A DNA stretch of 64,000 nucleotides from Gemmatimonadota bacterium (GCA_007121555.1 SKKH01000044.1:1-64000), one strand, 5' to 3'. Counted from the first letter of the stretch, positions 49,545 through 58,949 are shown. Notes: a model not told the origin generated them from the sequence alone. Program-made: numbers and translations.

Positions 49545-51527
49545 TCAGAACCCCTCAACGATCCGATCCTCGACCGAAGGCCAATCCCAGATCACTCGCT
49601 CTCGGGACGGGGACCAACCACCGTCAGGGGACCTCGAGTCTGACGCCGGGCGTCGTGCAGAGGTCTGACGCGGCTCGCCTCCGTCCTGGTCGGGCTCATC
49701 TTCTCCTCCGATCCGACCCACCCCGGCCAGCTCTCGGAGGACTGCCAGATCGTCGTCGCCATCGGAGTCCTCCAGGGGCGGAGCAGTCATCGGGCCGGCC
49801 GGAGCTACCCTGGCCCCGTCGGGCAGGGTTGGAGTGGCGGGAGACGCATCCCCGGATCGGGACGCTGAATCCGAGACCTTGACGGCCGAGCGCATACCTG
49901 CCGTGGACACGTCTTCTTCGGGTCTGGAGGGGACACCGATCCCATCTCCCTCGGGTCGGCTCCAGTCCGGCAACCGCCCCTCCCCCAGATCCAGAACCAG
50001 CCCCCCCTCGAATCGAGATCGGAGGCGGTCGTCCACCGCTCGAATCGCGCTGGGGGCCCGGTCGCTGGCAAGGAAGATCCTGGAGTTCCGCCGGCGGAGG
50101 GCTTCGAAGAGATGGAAGAACTCGTCCTGGGCCCGCTCCAGGTTGGCCAGTTGTTCGAGGTCGTGGAGCAGGAGCACCTCCACGGACCACCATCGCTCCC
50201 GCCAGGCCCCGGCCACCCCGTCGGAGATGGCTCGAATGAACTCCTCTGCAAAGGCGGATACCGAGATCAGACCGACCCGAGCGTCTGGATTTCTCGCCAG
50301 ATGGGTTCGCCCCACGGCCTCCAGCAGTCCCAATGCGAACGCGCTGTCCGTGGCATGAAGATAGAGAGGATTGTAGTCGGGACGGTCCGCCCGGAGCAGG
50401 CGATCGGCGGCTCGGAGAGCCAGCGCGGGGACGGTTCCCTCCAGATCTTCAAGGGTCGGGCCCTCTCCAAGGTGGGTGAACGGCCGATTCCGCTCCCTGG
50501 CGGAAGCCAGAAGCGCCTCGGATTCCTCCAGCCGGTCAGGGTCCTTCAGGAGCGTTGCCGCGGCCTCGGGCCAGGGGTTTCCCAGGAGGTCGAGTTGCTC
50601 GCGGATCTCCCGCATACGCTCCGTGTCCAGCCGAAAGCGTCGCAGTACCTGTTGCCAATCCCGGGGCTCTCCACCCGACTCGAGAAGACGATCGAGCCGC
50701 CGGGTGACGAAGCCGGCACCCTCCGCCTCGGCTCGTGCCGCCTGAACCCCCCGACGCCATTCAGGTTGCGTGCCGGAACGAGGGTCGGAGGCGGTTCGGA
50801 CTCCGCCTCCGGAGCCCACCGTGCCCACGACCGAAGGGAGCTCTTCAACGGACACGGGTCGTCCCTCCAGCTCCTGAAGCACGAGCACCCGGTTCAGAGC
50901 TCCCTGGAGTTCCCGCACATTCCGAAAGGGCGTTCGGGCGAGAGCCTCAGCGACCCCAGGCTCAAGCATACCTCCTCGCGCCTCGGTCTTCCGGTGAAGG
51001 ATGGCCACCCGGGTTTCCAGGTCCGGCGTCCCGATGTCGACGATGAGACCGCCGGAGAATCTGGACAGCAGGCGGGAATCCAGGCCGTCGATCTCGGAAG
51101 GAGGTCGATCGGAGGCCAGGACGACCTGCCCCCCGCGGGCGGTGATCCGGTCCAGGGTTCGAAGTAGCATCTCCTGAGCCTGGCTCTGGCCGGTCAGGAA
51201 TTGCACATCGTCCAGAAGGAGGATGTCCAGCGCCTCATACCTGGAATGGAGGTCCTGATCCTCTCCTCGTTCCAGGGCCTGCGTCAGCTCTCCGAGGTGG
51301 ACCTCGAGGGGCTGATAAAGGACGTTGCGTTCCGGGTGGTTCTTCTGGGATCGGTGCGCGATGGCTGACAGGATATGCGACTTTCCCAGGCCCGAATCCG
51401 AGTAGAGGAAGAGGGGATTGTAATTTACCCCCGGGGAGTCAGCTGCGCGCCGAGCCGCGGCGGCGGCCAGCCGGTTGGCGGGCCCCACCACGAACGTCTC
51501 GAAGGTGAGTCGGGGATCCAATTCCAT
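49545..51527 (-). CDS. DnaA-like protein with two AAA+ modules, second lacking Walker A; no DnaA domain IV seen
   Basis: Module 1: LTFETFVVGPANRLAAAAARRAADSPGVNYNPLFLYSDSGLGKSHILSAI, LDILLLDDVQFLTGQ, DSRLLSRFSGGLIVDI. Module 2: PDYNPLYLHATDSAFALGLLEAV, VEVLLLHDLEQLANLE, DDRLRSRFEGGLVLDLG. Confidence 0.82.
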   Translation of the reverse strand: MELDPRLTFETFVVGPANRLAAAAARRAADSPGVNYNPLFLYSDSGLGKSHILSAIAHRSQKNHPERNVLYQPLEVHLGELTQALERGEDQDLHSRYEALDILLLDDVQFLTGQSQAQEMLLRTLDRITARGGQVVLASDRPPSEIDGLDSRLLSRFSGGLIVDIGTPDLETRVAILHRKTEARGGMLEPGVAEALARTPFRNVRELQGALNRVLVLQELEGRPVSVEELPSVVGTVGSGGGVRTASDPRSGTQPEWRRGVQAARAEAEGAGFVTRRLDRLLESGGEPRDWQQVLRRFRLDTERMREIREQLDLLGNPWPEAAATLLKDPDRLEESEALLASARERNRPFTHLGEGPTLEDLEGTVPALALRAADRLLRADRPDYNPLYLHATDSAFALGLLEAVGRTHLARNPDARVGLISVSAFAEEFIRAISDGVAGAWRERWWSVEVLLLHDLEQLANLERAQDEFFHLFEALRRRNSRIFLASDRAPSAIRAVDDRLRSRFEGGLVLDLGEGRLPDWSRPEGDGIGVPSRPEEDVSTAGMRSAVKVSDSASRSGDASPATPTLPDGARVAPAGPMTAPPLEDSDGDDDLAVLRELAGVGRIGGEDEPDQDGGEPRQTSARRPASDSRSPDGGWSPSRERVIWDWPSVEDRIVEGF

Positions 51528-51612
51528 GGTCTTCACACACTCCCGATGGCGACTTCTTCCACCATGCTCTGCAATCCCGGTCGCTTGCCCGTACACCGGA
51601 CGTCTTTGGAGG

Positions 51613-52593
51613 TCACGACTCCGACTCCCATCCGGCCTCGGCTCGTGCCCACTCGGCCACCTGGGCCAGGTCCGGCGGAAGAGGCGACTCGAACCGGACG
51701 ACCTCACCGGTCCCGGGATGCCGGAAGGCCAGACGGTGTGCATGGAGGAACTGACGCGGTGTGCGTCGAGCCAAGGACTGGGCGAAGGGTCGGATCGATC
51801 CGCTCATTCCAGCCCCCCAACCCGCACCGTAGAGCTCATCGCCGACGATGGGATGGCCGAGGTGGGCGAGGTGGACCCGGATCTGATGCGTCCGCCCCGT
51901 CTCCAGGCCCACCTCGAGGAGTTCGGCCGCCGGCCACGACTCCAGGACCCTCAGGTGGGTCACGGCACGTCGCCCCCCCTCGGCGACCACAGCCATTCGG
52001 CGGCGATTCGCGGGATCCCTGCCCAGCGGAGCGTCCACCTTGCGGGGACTGCGGTCCAGATGTCCCCAGGACGCCGCAAGATAGAGCCTCCGAATTCTCC
52101 TGGCCCGGAGAAGATCGGAGAGGGCTCGATGGGTTTCATCATCCTTCGCCACCACGAGGAGCCCAGAGGTGTCCTGATCCAGCCGGTGAACGATCCCCGG
52201 ACGCATGACGCCCCCGATCCCGGACAGATCCGTCACATGATGGAGCAGGGCGTTGACCATCGTACCGGTCCGATTCCCCGGCGCGGGATGCACCACCATC
52301 CCGGGAGCCTTGTCCACCACGAGGAGGTGTTCGTCCTCCCACACGATGGAAAGGGGCAGGTCCTCGGCTTCGGCTCGAGCCGGGGCCGGAGCGGGAATCC
52401 GGATGCGGACTCGATCTCCTGGGGTCAGGGGCTCGGACTTCCGAGGCAGGGTCCCGTTGAGCTGAATGCGCCCCTCGCTCACCAATCGGGCGATACGGCT
52501 CCGGGAGAGTTCGATCTGCCCGGCAAGCCATGCGTCCAGGCGCTCTCCTTCCCCTTCGACCGGGACCACCAGCTCTCGCTCTTCTTCGGTCAC
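51613..52593 (-). CDS. rluD: 23S rRNA pseudouridine synthase, RluD type with S4 domain
   Basis: ERLDAWLAGQIELSRSRIARLVSEG (S4), GIVHRLDQDTSGLLVVAKDDETH catalytic motif, GRTHQIRVHLAHLGHPIVGD. Confidence 0.93.
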   Translation of the reverse strand: MTEEERELVVPVEGEGERLDAWLAGQIELSRSRIARLVSEGRIQLNGTLPRKSEPLTPGDRVRIRIPAPAPARAEAEDLPLSIVWEDEHLLVVDKAPGMVVHPAPGNRTGTMVNALLHHVTDLSGIGGVMRPGIVHRLDQDTSGLLVVAKDDETHRALSDLLRARRIRRLYLAASWGHLDRSPRKVDAPLGRDPANRRRMAVVAEGGRRAVTHLRVLESWPAAELLEVGLETGRTHQIRVHLAHLGHPIVGDELYGAGWGAGMSGSIRPFAQSLARRTPRQFLHAHRLAFRHPGTGEVVRFESPLPPDLAQVAEWARAEAGWESES

Positions 52594-55500
52594 GATCTGG
52601 AGGTCCCCGCCCCAGAGGTGGTCGACGAGGGCTCCTGCGAAGCCTTGCGAAGCACCAGGCGGACCCGAGTGCCGTCGACATCGTCCTCGAGTTCTGCATC
52701 CCAGTCCGATGCGACCGCCGTGCCGCTGGCCAGGTGAGTCAATCCCAGGGCCAGGGTCTCCCCGGAAATGAAGTCCCCGTGGCGCTCCACCGCCCGAGCC
52801 ACCTCGTCGGGCCCCTCCACACCCAGGTGGATCCGGTCGGTGATCTCGAGACCGGCGTCCTTTCGGAGGCGCTGGGTACGGTTCACCAACTCCCGGGCCA
52901 TGCCCTCCGTCAGGAGTGCTTCATCGAGACTCGGGTCCAGGGCCACCGTGAAGCCCTCTGCGGACTTCACCACCAGGTCTCCCTCGGCCTCCTGTTCGAT
53001 CTGGAGCCACTCGGGCCTCAGAGGCGTCGTAGATCCGTTCACCTCCAACTCGACCACCGTACCGGCTTTGAAGGCTTCGAGTTCCTCGGAGGCGAGGTCC
53101 CGGATCGCCTGCCCTGCGGCCTGACTGTCCTTCTGGAAGTGGGGACCCAGGACTCGGAAGTCGGGCCGGGCGACGAGACGCACGAGGGCGTCGGCCGAAT
53201 CCAGGAAGCGAACCTCCTTCACATTCAACTCCTCCTTGAGAACATCGAGGAGTTCGGGTCGAATCGACGTGGCTTCCGGAAGCACGGCATGAAGGCTCCC
53301 AAGGGGCTGCCGGACCCGAATGCGTACGTCCTCCCGGGCAGATCTTCCCAGGGACACCAACTGCCTCACCTGTGCCATCTCCCTTTCCAGAACCTCGTCC
53401 AGGCACGCGTCCGAATGGGTGGGAAAGGTCGCCAGGTGGACGCTCGCGTCGGAGCCCAGGGCTCGATGGAGCCAATCGGCCACAAACGGCGTGACCGGGG
53501 CCGTCATGCACGCCACCGCATCGAGGGCCTCCCACAGGGTGCGGAAGGCAGCCCGACCGTCGGAGTCGTCCGTGTGACCCCAGAAGCGCGGTCGGGAGCG
53601 ACGGACGAACCAGTTGGACAGATCTTCGTTCAGAAAATCCGCCACCAGGCGGTAGGCCCGGGTGAGCTGGTACTTCTCCAGCTCGCGGCCCACATCCCTG
53701 ACCGTGCGGTGGAGCCGGGAGAGGAGCCACCGGTCCAGCACGGTCCGGTCTCCCGGCTCCGGATCCACGTCTGACGGCGCCCAGCCCTCAACTTCGGCGT
53801 ACAATGCGAAGAACCGGTAGGTGTTGAGCGCCGTGTCGAAGTACTTTCGGGTGGACTCTGCGACCCCGTCGGGATCATACCGCTTCGCGGCCCAGGGATT
53901 CGACACGGTGATGAGGTACCAACGCAGTGCGTCGGCACCGAATTCATCGATGGCCTCCCAGGGGTCCACGGTGTTCCCCTTCGACTTCGACATCTTCTGC
54001 CCTTCGGCGTCGAGGATGAGCCCGTTCACCATTACGTGGCGATAGGCTGGGCCCAGGTCGAGCATCGAGGCAATGGCCAGGAGGGAGTAGAACCATCCCC
54101 GGGTCTGGTCCAGGCCTTCGCAGATGAAGTCGGCCGGAAAGTGGCGCCGGAAGGCCTCTTCGTTCTCATGAGGCCAGTGCCACTGCGCGTAGGGCATGGC
54201 GCCGGAGTCGAACCAGACGTCCAGGACCCCTGTGGCCCGTCGCATCGTGCCGTCGCCACTGGGCGACGGCCAGGTGAGTTCATCGATGAAGGGCCTGTGG
54301 GGATCGAAATCGTCCGGAAGTCCCCCGACCTTCTGGCCCAGCTCCTCGAGGGAGCCGATCCACTCCACCTCGGTGGAGTCTCGATCGTTGATCCAGACCG
54401 GAAGAGGCGTGCCCCAGAAGCGGTCCCGGGAGAGGGCCCAGTCCACGTTGTTGGCCAGCCACTCCCCCATCCGTCCCTCACCCACCTCGGGTGGGTGCCA
54501 GGTGGTCTTCCGGCTGTTGTCCAGCATGACGTCCTTCAGCCCCGACGTGGCGGCGAACCACGAATCCCGAGCCATGTAGATCAGCGGGGACGAACAACGC
54601 CAGCAGTGCGGATAGGAGTGTGATTTCTCCTCGATACGGAAGAGGTTGTCCTCCTCCCGGAGAAGCTCCACGAGTGGCTCGTCGGCCTCCTTTACGAACA
54701 GTCCGCCGACCTCCGGGATCTCAGCCCGAAACCTCCCGGCGTCGTCCACGGGTCGCAGGAGCGGAAACCCGTGCCGCTGACCCGAGGCGTAGTCGTCAGC
54801 GCCGAAGGCGGGGGCCATGTGCACGATCCCCGTTCCGTCCGCATCCGATACGAACTCTTCCGGGACGACCCACCACGCCCGTTCCGCCTCCTCCTCTGTG
54901 ACCGAAACCAGGTCGAGGGGGCGCTCATAGCCCCGTCCGACCAGCTGACTGCCGGAATATCGCCGGAGGATCACTGCGTCTTCTCCCACGACCTCGGCCA
55001 CCCGGCTCTCCGCCAGCACAAGCCGCTTCTCCTGCCACGCCACCTCGGCGTAGGTGAGGTCTTCGCGGATCGCAAGCGCGGTGTTCGACGGTACGGTCCA
55101 GGGGGTGGTCGTCCAGACCAGGAAGCTCCGACCCTCCGGGTCTGGCGCCGCGCCATCGTCATCGAGCCAGGGGCAGAGGAAGAAGAGGGAGGGGTCCGTC
55201 ACCTCTTCATAGCCCTGAGCCACTTCGTGGGAAGAGAGTGTCGTACCGCAGCGGGGGCAATACGGCACGGATTTGTGACCCTGGTACAGGAGCCCTCGGT
55301 CGGCCAGCATCTTCAGGATGGCCCAGACGGACTCGATGTAGGAGGTCTCGTAGGTCACATAGGGACGGGAGTAGTCCAACCAGTACCCGATCCGCTCCGA
55401 GAGTCGCTCCCACTCCTCCTTGTAGGTGAAGACCGACTCCCGACACACCCGGTTGAAGGTTTCGATCCCCAGCTCTTCAATCTCCGGTTTCCCCGAGATT

Positions 55501-55799
55501 CCGAGCTTTCGCTCTGCCTCGATCTCCACGGGAAGCCCGTGGGTGTCCCAGCCGGCGATCCGGGTCACACTCCGCCCCTGCATCGTCCGGAAGCGACAGA
55601 CCAGATCTTTGATCGTCCGGGAGATGATATGGTGAAGCCCGGGCTTTCCGTTCGCGGTGGGCGGGCCCTCGTAGAACACGAAGGGCTCCCCGCCGGAGGT
55701 CGCCTCCAGGGTGCGTTCAAAGAGGTCATCCTCACGCCACTGGGCGAGGAGTTCTTCCTCCAGGTCGATCAGAGATTCGGGCGCCTCGGGGTAGCTCAT
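52590..55799 (-). CDS. ileS: Isoleucyl-tRNA synthetase (type 2 / eukaryote-like)
   Basis: VFYEGPPTANGKPGLHHIISRTIKDLVCRFRTM, GQKMSKSKGNTVDPWEAIDEFGADALRWYL, CWRCSSPLIYMARDSWFA. Confidence 0.94.
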   Translation of the reverse strand: MSYPEAPESLIDLEEELLAQWREDDLFERTLEATSGGEPFVFYEGPPTANGKPGLHHIISRTIKDLVCRFRTMQGRSVTRIAGWDTHGLPVEIEAERKLGISGKPEIEELGIETFNRVCRESVFTYKEEWERLSERIGYWLDYSRPYVTYETSYIESVWAILKMLADRGLLYQGHKSVPYCPRCGTTLSSHEVAQGYEEVTDPSLFFLCPWLDDDGAAPDPEGRSFLVWTTTPWTVPSNTALAIREDLTYAEVAWQEKRLVLAESRVAEVVGEDAVILRRYSGSQLVGRGYERPLDLVSVTEEEAERAWWVVPEEFVSDADGTGIVHMAPAFGADDYASGQRHGFPLLRPVDDAGRFRAEIPEVGGLFVKEADEPLVELLREEDNLFRIEEKSHSYPHCWRCSSPLIYMARDSWFAATSGLKDVMLDNSRKTTWHPPEVGEGRMGEWLANNVDWALSRDRFWGTPLPVWINDRDSTEVEWIGSLEELGQKVGGLPDDFDPHRPFIDELTWPSPSGDGTMRRATGVLDVWFDSGAMPYAQWHWPHENEEAFRRHFPADFICEGLDQTRGWFYSLLAIASMLDLGPAYRHVMVNGLILDAEGQKMSKSKGNTVDPWEAIDEFGADALRWYLITVSNPWAAKRYDPDGVAESTRKYFDTALNTYRFFALYAEVEGWAPSDVDPEPGDRTVLDRWLLSRLHRTVRDVGRELEKYQLTRAYRLVADFLNEDLSNWFVRRSRPRFWGHTDDSDGRAAFRTLWEALDAVACMTAPVTPFVADWLHRALGSDASVHLATFPTHSDACLDEVLEREMAQVRQLVSLGRSAREDVRIRVRQPLGSLHAVLPEATSIRPELLDVLKEELNVKEVRFLDSADALVRLVARPDFRVLGPHFQKDSQAAGQAIRDLASEELEAFKAGTVVELEVNGSTTPLRPEWLQIEQEAEGDLVVKSAEGFTVALDPSLDEALLTEGMARELVNRTQRLRKDAGLEITDRIHLGVEGPDEVARAVERHGDFISGETLALGLTHLASGTAVASDWDAELEDDVDGTRVRLVLRKASQEPSSTTSGAGTSRS

Positions 55800-55822
55800 G
55801 CGTCGCTGGGTGGGGTGAGAGA

Positions 55823-56479
55823 TCAGGATCGGGATCGGGGTGGAGTCGGGACGTCCGCCTCCTGTGGTTCGGATGCGTCTGCATCCTCCCCGTCGGGGAG
55901 ATCGGCGTCACGGGCCTCGTCGAAGGACATCCCCCGAGTCTCCGAAGTGTAGGGCGGATCCGACTCCACCGAGAAGGAGTAGTTCGGCTCTCGGGCTTCT
56001 TCCTCCTCCAATGCATCCATCTGCCGCTCGAGGGCTCTTCGCAGATAGCGGAGGAATCGCTGGCGGTCCCGCTCGAGTAACTCCAGGGACTCTCGGCTCT
56101 CGTCCACCGACCGGGACACCTCCTCCCGGATACGGCGCACCTGATCTTCGGCTCGGGCCCGGATCTCCCGCGCATCCTCCTCGGCCGCTCGGATCATCAG
56201 GTCCGCCTCCTTCCCGGCCTGCTCCCGGATCTCCTCCCGAAGCTCCTGTGCGGTGACCAGAGCTTCGTGGACCGCGCGTTCCCGGCCTTCCTGCCCTTCG
56301 ACCTGTTCCCGGAGGCGGGCAACCTCCTCGGACAGGTCGCGATTCTGGCGCACCAACTCCTCGAGGCGCTCGGATACCAACTCCAGGAACTGGTCCACCT
56401 CGTCCGAATCGTAGCCCCTGAGGCTCCGATGGAAGTCGCCCCGCTTCTTTCGAACGTCGAGCGGCGTGAGGTCGATCAT
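55823..56479 (-). CDS. divIVA: DivIVA domain protein
   Basis: MIDLTPLDVRKKRGDFHRSLRGYDSDEVDQFLELVSERLEEL followed by long coiled coil; ATGA overlap with yggS. Confidence 0.88.
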   Translation of the reverse strand: MIDLTPLDVRKKRGDFHRSLRGYDSDEVDQFLELVSERLEELVRQNRDLSEEVARLREQVEGQEGRERAVHEALVTAQELREEIREQAGKEADLMIRAAEEDAREIRARAEDQVRRIREEVSRSVDESRESLELLERDRQRFLRYLRRALERQMDALEEEEAREPNYSFSVESDPPYTSETRGMSFDEARDADLPDGEDADASEPQEADVPTPPRSRS

Positions 56480-57207
56480 CCGGGCCTCTCCCCCAGGAGT
56501 ACGGTGCCGAGGCGCACCATGGTGCTTCCTTCCTCCACAGCCAACTCGAAGTCGTTGGACATCCCCATGGACAGCTCGTGACCGGTGTATCCCTCCACCG
56601 TACTGTGAGCCTCCTCCTGGAGCTCCCGGAGCCCCCGGAAGGTCGCCCGAAGGACCGACTCGTCGTCGGTGTAGGGAGCCATGGTCATGAGCCCCTTCAC
56701 ACGAAGCGAGGGGAGTTCCAGGATACGCCGGATCTGGACCCTGAACTCCTCGGGCGAGAAGCCGTACTTGGCATCCTCCCCGGACGTGTTCACCTGAACG
56801 AACACGGGAAGGGGCTCGCCGGCTTCGGGGGCCGTCCGCTCGAACCGCTCCGCGAGCTTGAGAGAATCCAGGGAGTGAAGGACCTGGGCGGTCCCCCGGA
56901 TCCGGGGGGCCTTCCGACTCTGTACATGTCCCACCATGTGCCACCGCGGACGGGGGTCGTCGGCCAGGGCCGCTCGTTTCCGTTCCAGCTCCGAGACCCG
57001 ATTCTCGCCCAGATCCTCGACTCCCACCTCCAGGGCGGCCTGTAACGCCTCCAACGGGTGACCCTTGGTGACCGCCATGATTTCGACGGAGTCGGCGGAG
57101 CGACCTGAGCGCTCCGCCGCAGCCCCGATGGTTTCGCGGACTCTGGCCAACCCTTCACGAAGCTGAGCCTGGTACGACTTCATCAGGTGTACCGCAGTGT
57201 CCGACAT
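56476..57207 (-). CDS. yggS: YggS family pyridoxal phosphate homeostasis protein
   Basis: VEIMAVTKGHPLEALQAALEVGVEDLGENRVSEL, RWHMVGHVQSRKAPRI, GLMTMAPYTDDE, LSMGMSNDFELAVEEGSTMVRLGT. Confidence 0.92.
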   Translation of the reverse strand: MSDTAVHLMKSYQAQLREGLARVRETIGAAAERSGRSADSVEIMAVTKGHPLEALQAALEVGVEDLGENRVSELERKRAALADDPRPRWHMVGHVQSRKAPRIRGTAQVLHSLDSLKLAERFERTAPEAGEPLPVFVQVNTSGEDAKYGFSPEEFRVQIRRILELPSLRVKGLMTMAPYTDDESVLRATFRGLRELQEEAHSTVEGYTGHELSMGMSNDFELAVEEGSTMVRLGTVLLGERPG

Positions 57208-57240
57208 GGTGGAACCCGGATTGAAACTGTTGAACGTGAA

Positions 57241-57275
57241 AGCCCCGCCGGCCTCATCGAGTGGCCGGCGGGGCT
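57241..57275 (-). terminator. Strong stem-loop between tonB and yggS
   Basis: AGCCCCGCCGGCC...GGCCGGCGGGGCT perfect 13-bp arms; short CTTTC tail on the minus strand. Confidence 0.65.
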
Positions 57276-57301
57276 CGTACCGCTCAGGGGCGAGCAGCCG
57301 C

Positions 57302-57994
57302 TCAGCGAGTCTGGAAGGTAATGGGAATCTGGATCCAGACCGGAACTCTCTGGTCACGGTTCAGGGCGGGCGAGAACTCGAAGGCCAGCGCCACGCGCTC
57401 GGCTGCCTGGTCCAGGGCGGTGTGACCCGAACTCTCGGCCACCAGCACATTCTCCACCTCTCCCTCTTCGTTGATGAAGAAGTGCATCACCACGGTGCCG
57501 CCGATACCGGCATCCCGTAGTGTGGATGGATACTCCCGCTGGAGCACCCGTCCGATCTCGGCCCGGTTCCGGACCTCAGGGGCCACGGTAAAGGGCGTAA
57601 AGGTGGGTTCCTCACCGATTCCAGCGCTGCTCTCCGTGGGCGGTGGGGGCAGATCGTCCGGCAAGTTGTCTTCGAAGGTGGTCGGCGAGATCGTCACATC
57701 GTCATCGATGGTCGCCTCGGACACCACCGGGTTCGCCGGGCGCTGGATCTGCTCGGGCGGGGGCGGAATCTCGATCTCAGGCGGCAGGTCCACCGCCTCC
57801 ATGTCCTCCATGGTGAACGACACGTCGGCCGCTCGGAGGTTCGGCCAGAAGGCCATCAGGACGAAATGCACGAGTACGGCCGCCATCATCGAGCCCCAGA
57901 ACCAGGACCCGAACGAGCGCTTGAGGCGATCGTTGGCCGTATCGAAGGTGTCGAACCCGCTTTCGTTCGGCGTTGTGGTCGGTTCAGTGCTCAT
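57302..57994 (-). CDS. tonB: TonB family energy transducer
   Basis: N-terminal TM, Pro/Glu-rich segment, C-terminal YPSTLRDAGIGGTVVMHFFINEEGEVENVLVAESSGHTALDQAAERVA. Confidence 0.9.
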   Translation of the reverse strand: MSTEPTTTPNESGFDTFDTANDRLKRSFGSWFWGSMMAAVLVHFVLMAFWPNLRAADVSFTMEDMEAVDLPPEIEIPPPPEQIQRPANPVVSEATIDDDVTISPTTFEDNLPDDLPPPPTESSAGIGEEPTFTPFTVAPEVRNRAEIGRVLQREYPSTLRDAGIGGTVVMHFFINEEGEVENVLVAESSGHTALDQAAERVALAFEFSPALNRDQRVPVWIQIPITFQTR

Positions 57995-58440
57995 CTTCTC
58001 TCCCTCATCATGCGGCGCTCGAGATCCGTGGCGAAGACCACGTAGATGGCTCCTGCCTGCTGGATCTCTCTCTGCACCGCGTCTACGAAACGGTAAGGCA
58101 CTTCTGCGTCCGCTCGAAGCGAAATCCGAAGCCGCCTACCTGATTCTACCCACCTGGGCGCTACAAGCTCCGATACGTTCTCCATCGGGACGAGCCGGTC
58201 ATTGATCCAGACGTCTCCATTCCGCTCTACCCAGATGTACATAATGTTGTCGCGCGTCTCATCGATCTGCTGGGTGGCCTCGGCTTCAGGCCACTCGATG
58301 GGCCGGTCCGCCTCGGTCCGGAAGACCGTGGTCACCATGAAGAAGATGAGAAGCAGAAAGGCGATGTCCGCCAGCGAAGACGAAGGGATCTGGTCTGATG
58401 CCTTCGACTTCCGTTCGAGTCCTCCACCCTTGAGTGGCAT
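57991..58440 (-). CDS. exbD: ExbD/TolR biopolymer transport protein (copy 2)
   Basis: IPSSSLADIAFLLLIFFMVTTVFRTE; ATGA overlap with tonB. Confidence 0.9.
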   Translation of the reverse strand: MPLKGGGLERKSKASDQIPSSSLADIAFLLLIFFMVTTVFRTEADRPIEWPEAEATQQIDETRDNIMYIWVERNGDVWINDRLVPMENVSELVAPRWVESGRRLRISLRADAEVPYRFVDAVQREIQQAGAIYVVFATDLERRMMRERR

Positions 58441-58443
58441 CGA

Positions 58444-58866
58444 TCAGCCCTCCCCCATCTGAAGCGAGATTCTTTCGGCGTTCGCCATCTGAAGCGCGTC
58501 CAGAACCTGGACCATGTAACGATGTGCCGCTTCCGGATGGGTCCGAACCCCGGCGATCAGGTTGGGGTTCTGAGACACTTCGGTCCTCCAGACCTGCTGG
58601 ATCTGATGCGGACGATGGAAGGACTCGTTCTGGCTGTCTCCCCGCCGCACACCGACCGACCCATCGGGGTTGATGGTGATGTGGAGGATGTTCCGCTGGG
58701 AAATCTCCACCTCCTCCTGCTCTTCCGGAAGGACGATGGGCAGACCCCGGTCTTTCGGGAACACCGTCGTCACGAGGAAGAAGATCAGAAGAAGGAACGC
58801 GATGTCCGCCATGGATGCAGACGGAATCTCGTCACTGATCTTCGACTTCTTGTTCAGAATCGCCAC
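58444..58866 (-). CDS. exbD: ExbD/TolR biopolymer transport protein (copy 1)
   Basis: ISDEIPSASMADIAFLLLIFFLVTTVFPKDRGLPIVLPE. Confidence 0.9.
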   Translation of the reverse strand: MAILNKKSKISDEIPSASMADIAFLLLIFFLVTTVFPKDRGLPIVLPEEQEEVEISQRNILHITINPDGSVGVRRGDSQNESFHRPHQIQQVWRTEVSQNPNLIAGVRTHPEAAHRYMVQVLDALQMANAERISLQMGEG

Positions 58867-58949
58867 GCTTGCTCCTTAACTTAGGCGCTGACTGTGATGT
58901 TGTACCACTTCGGCGAAGGCAGGTTCCAGCTTTCGACAGGCAGAAGCAC

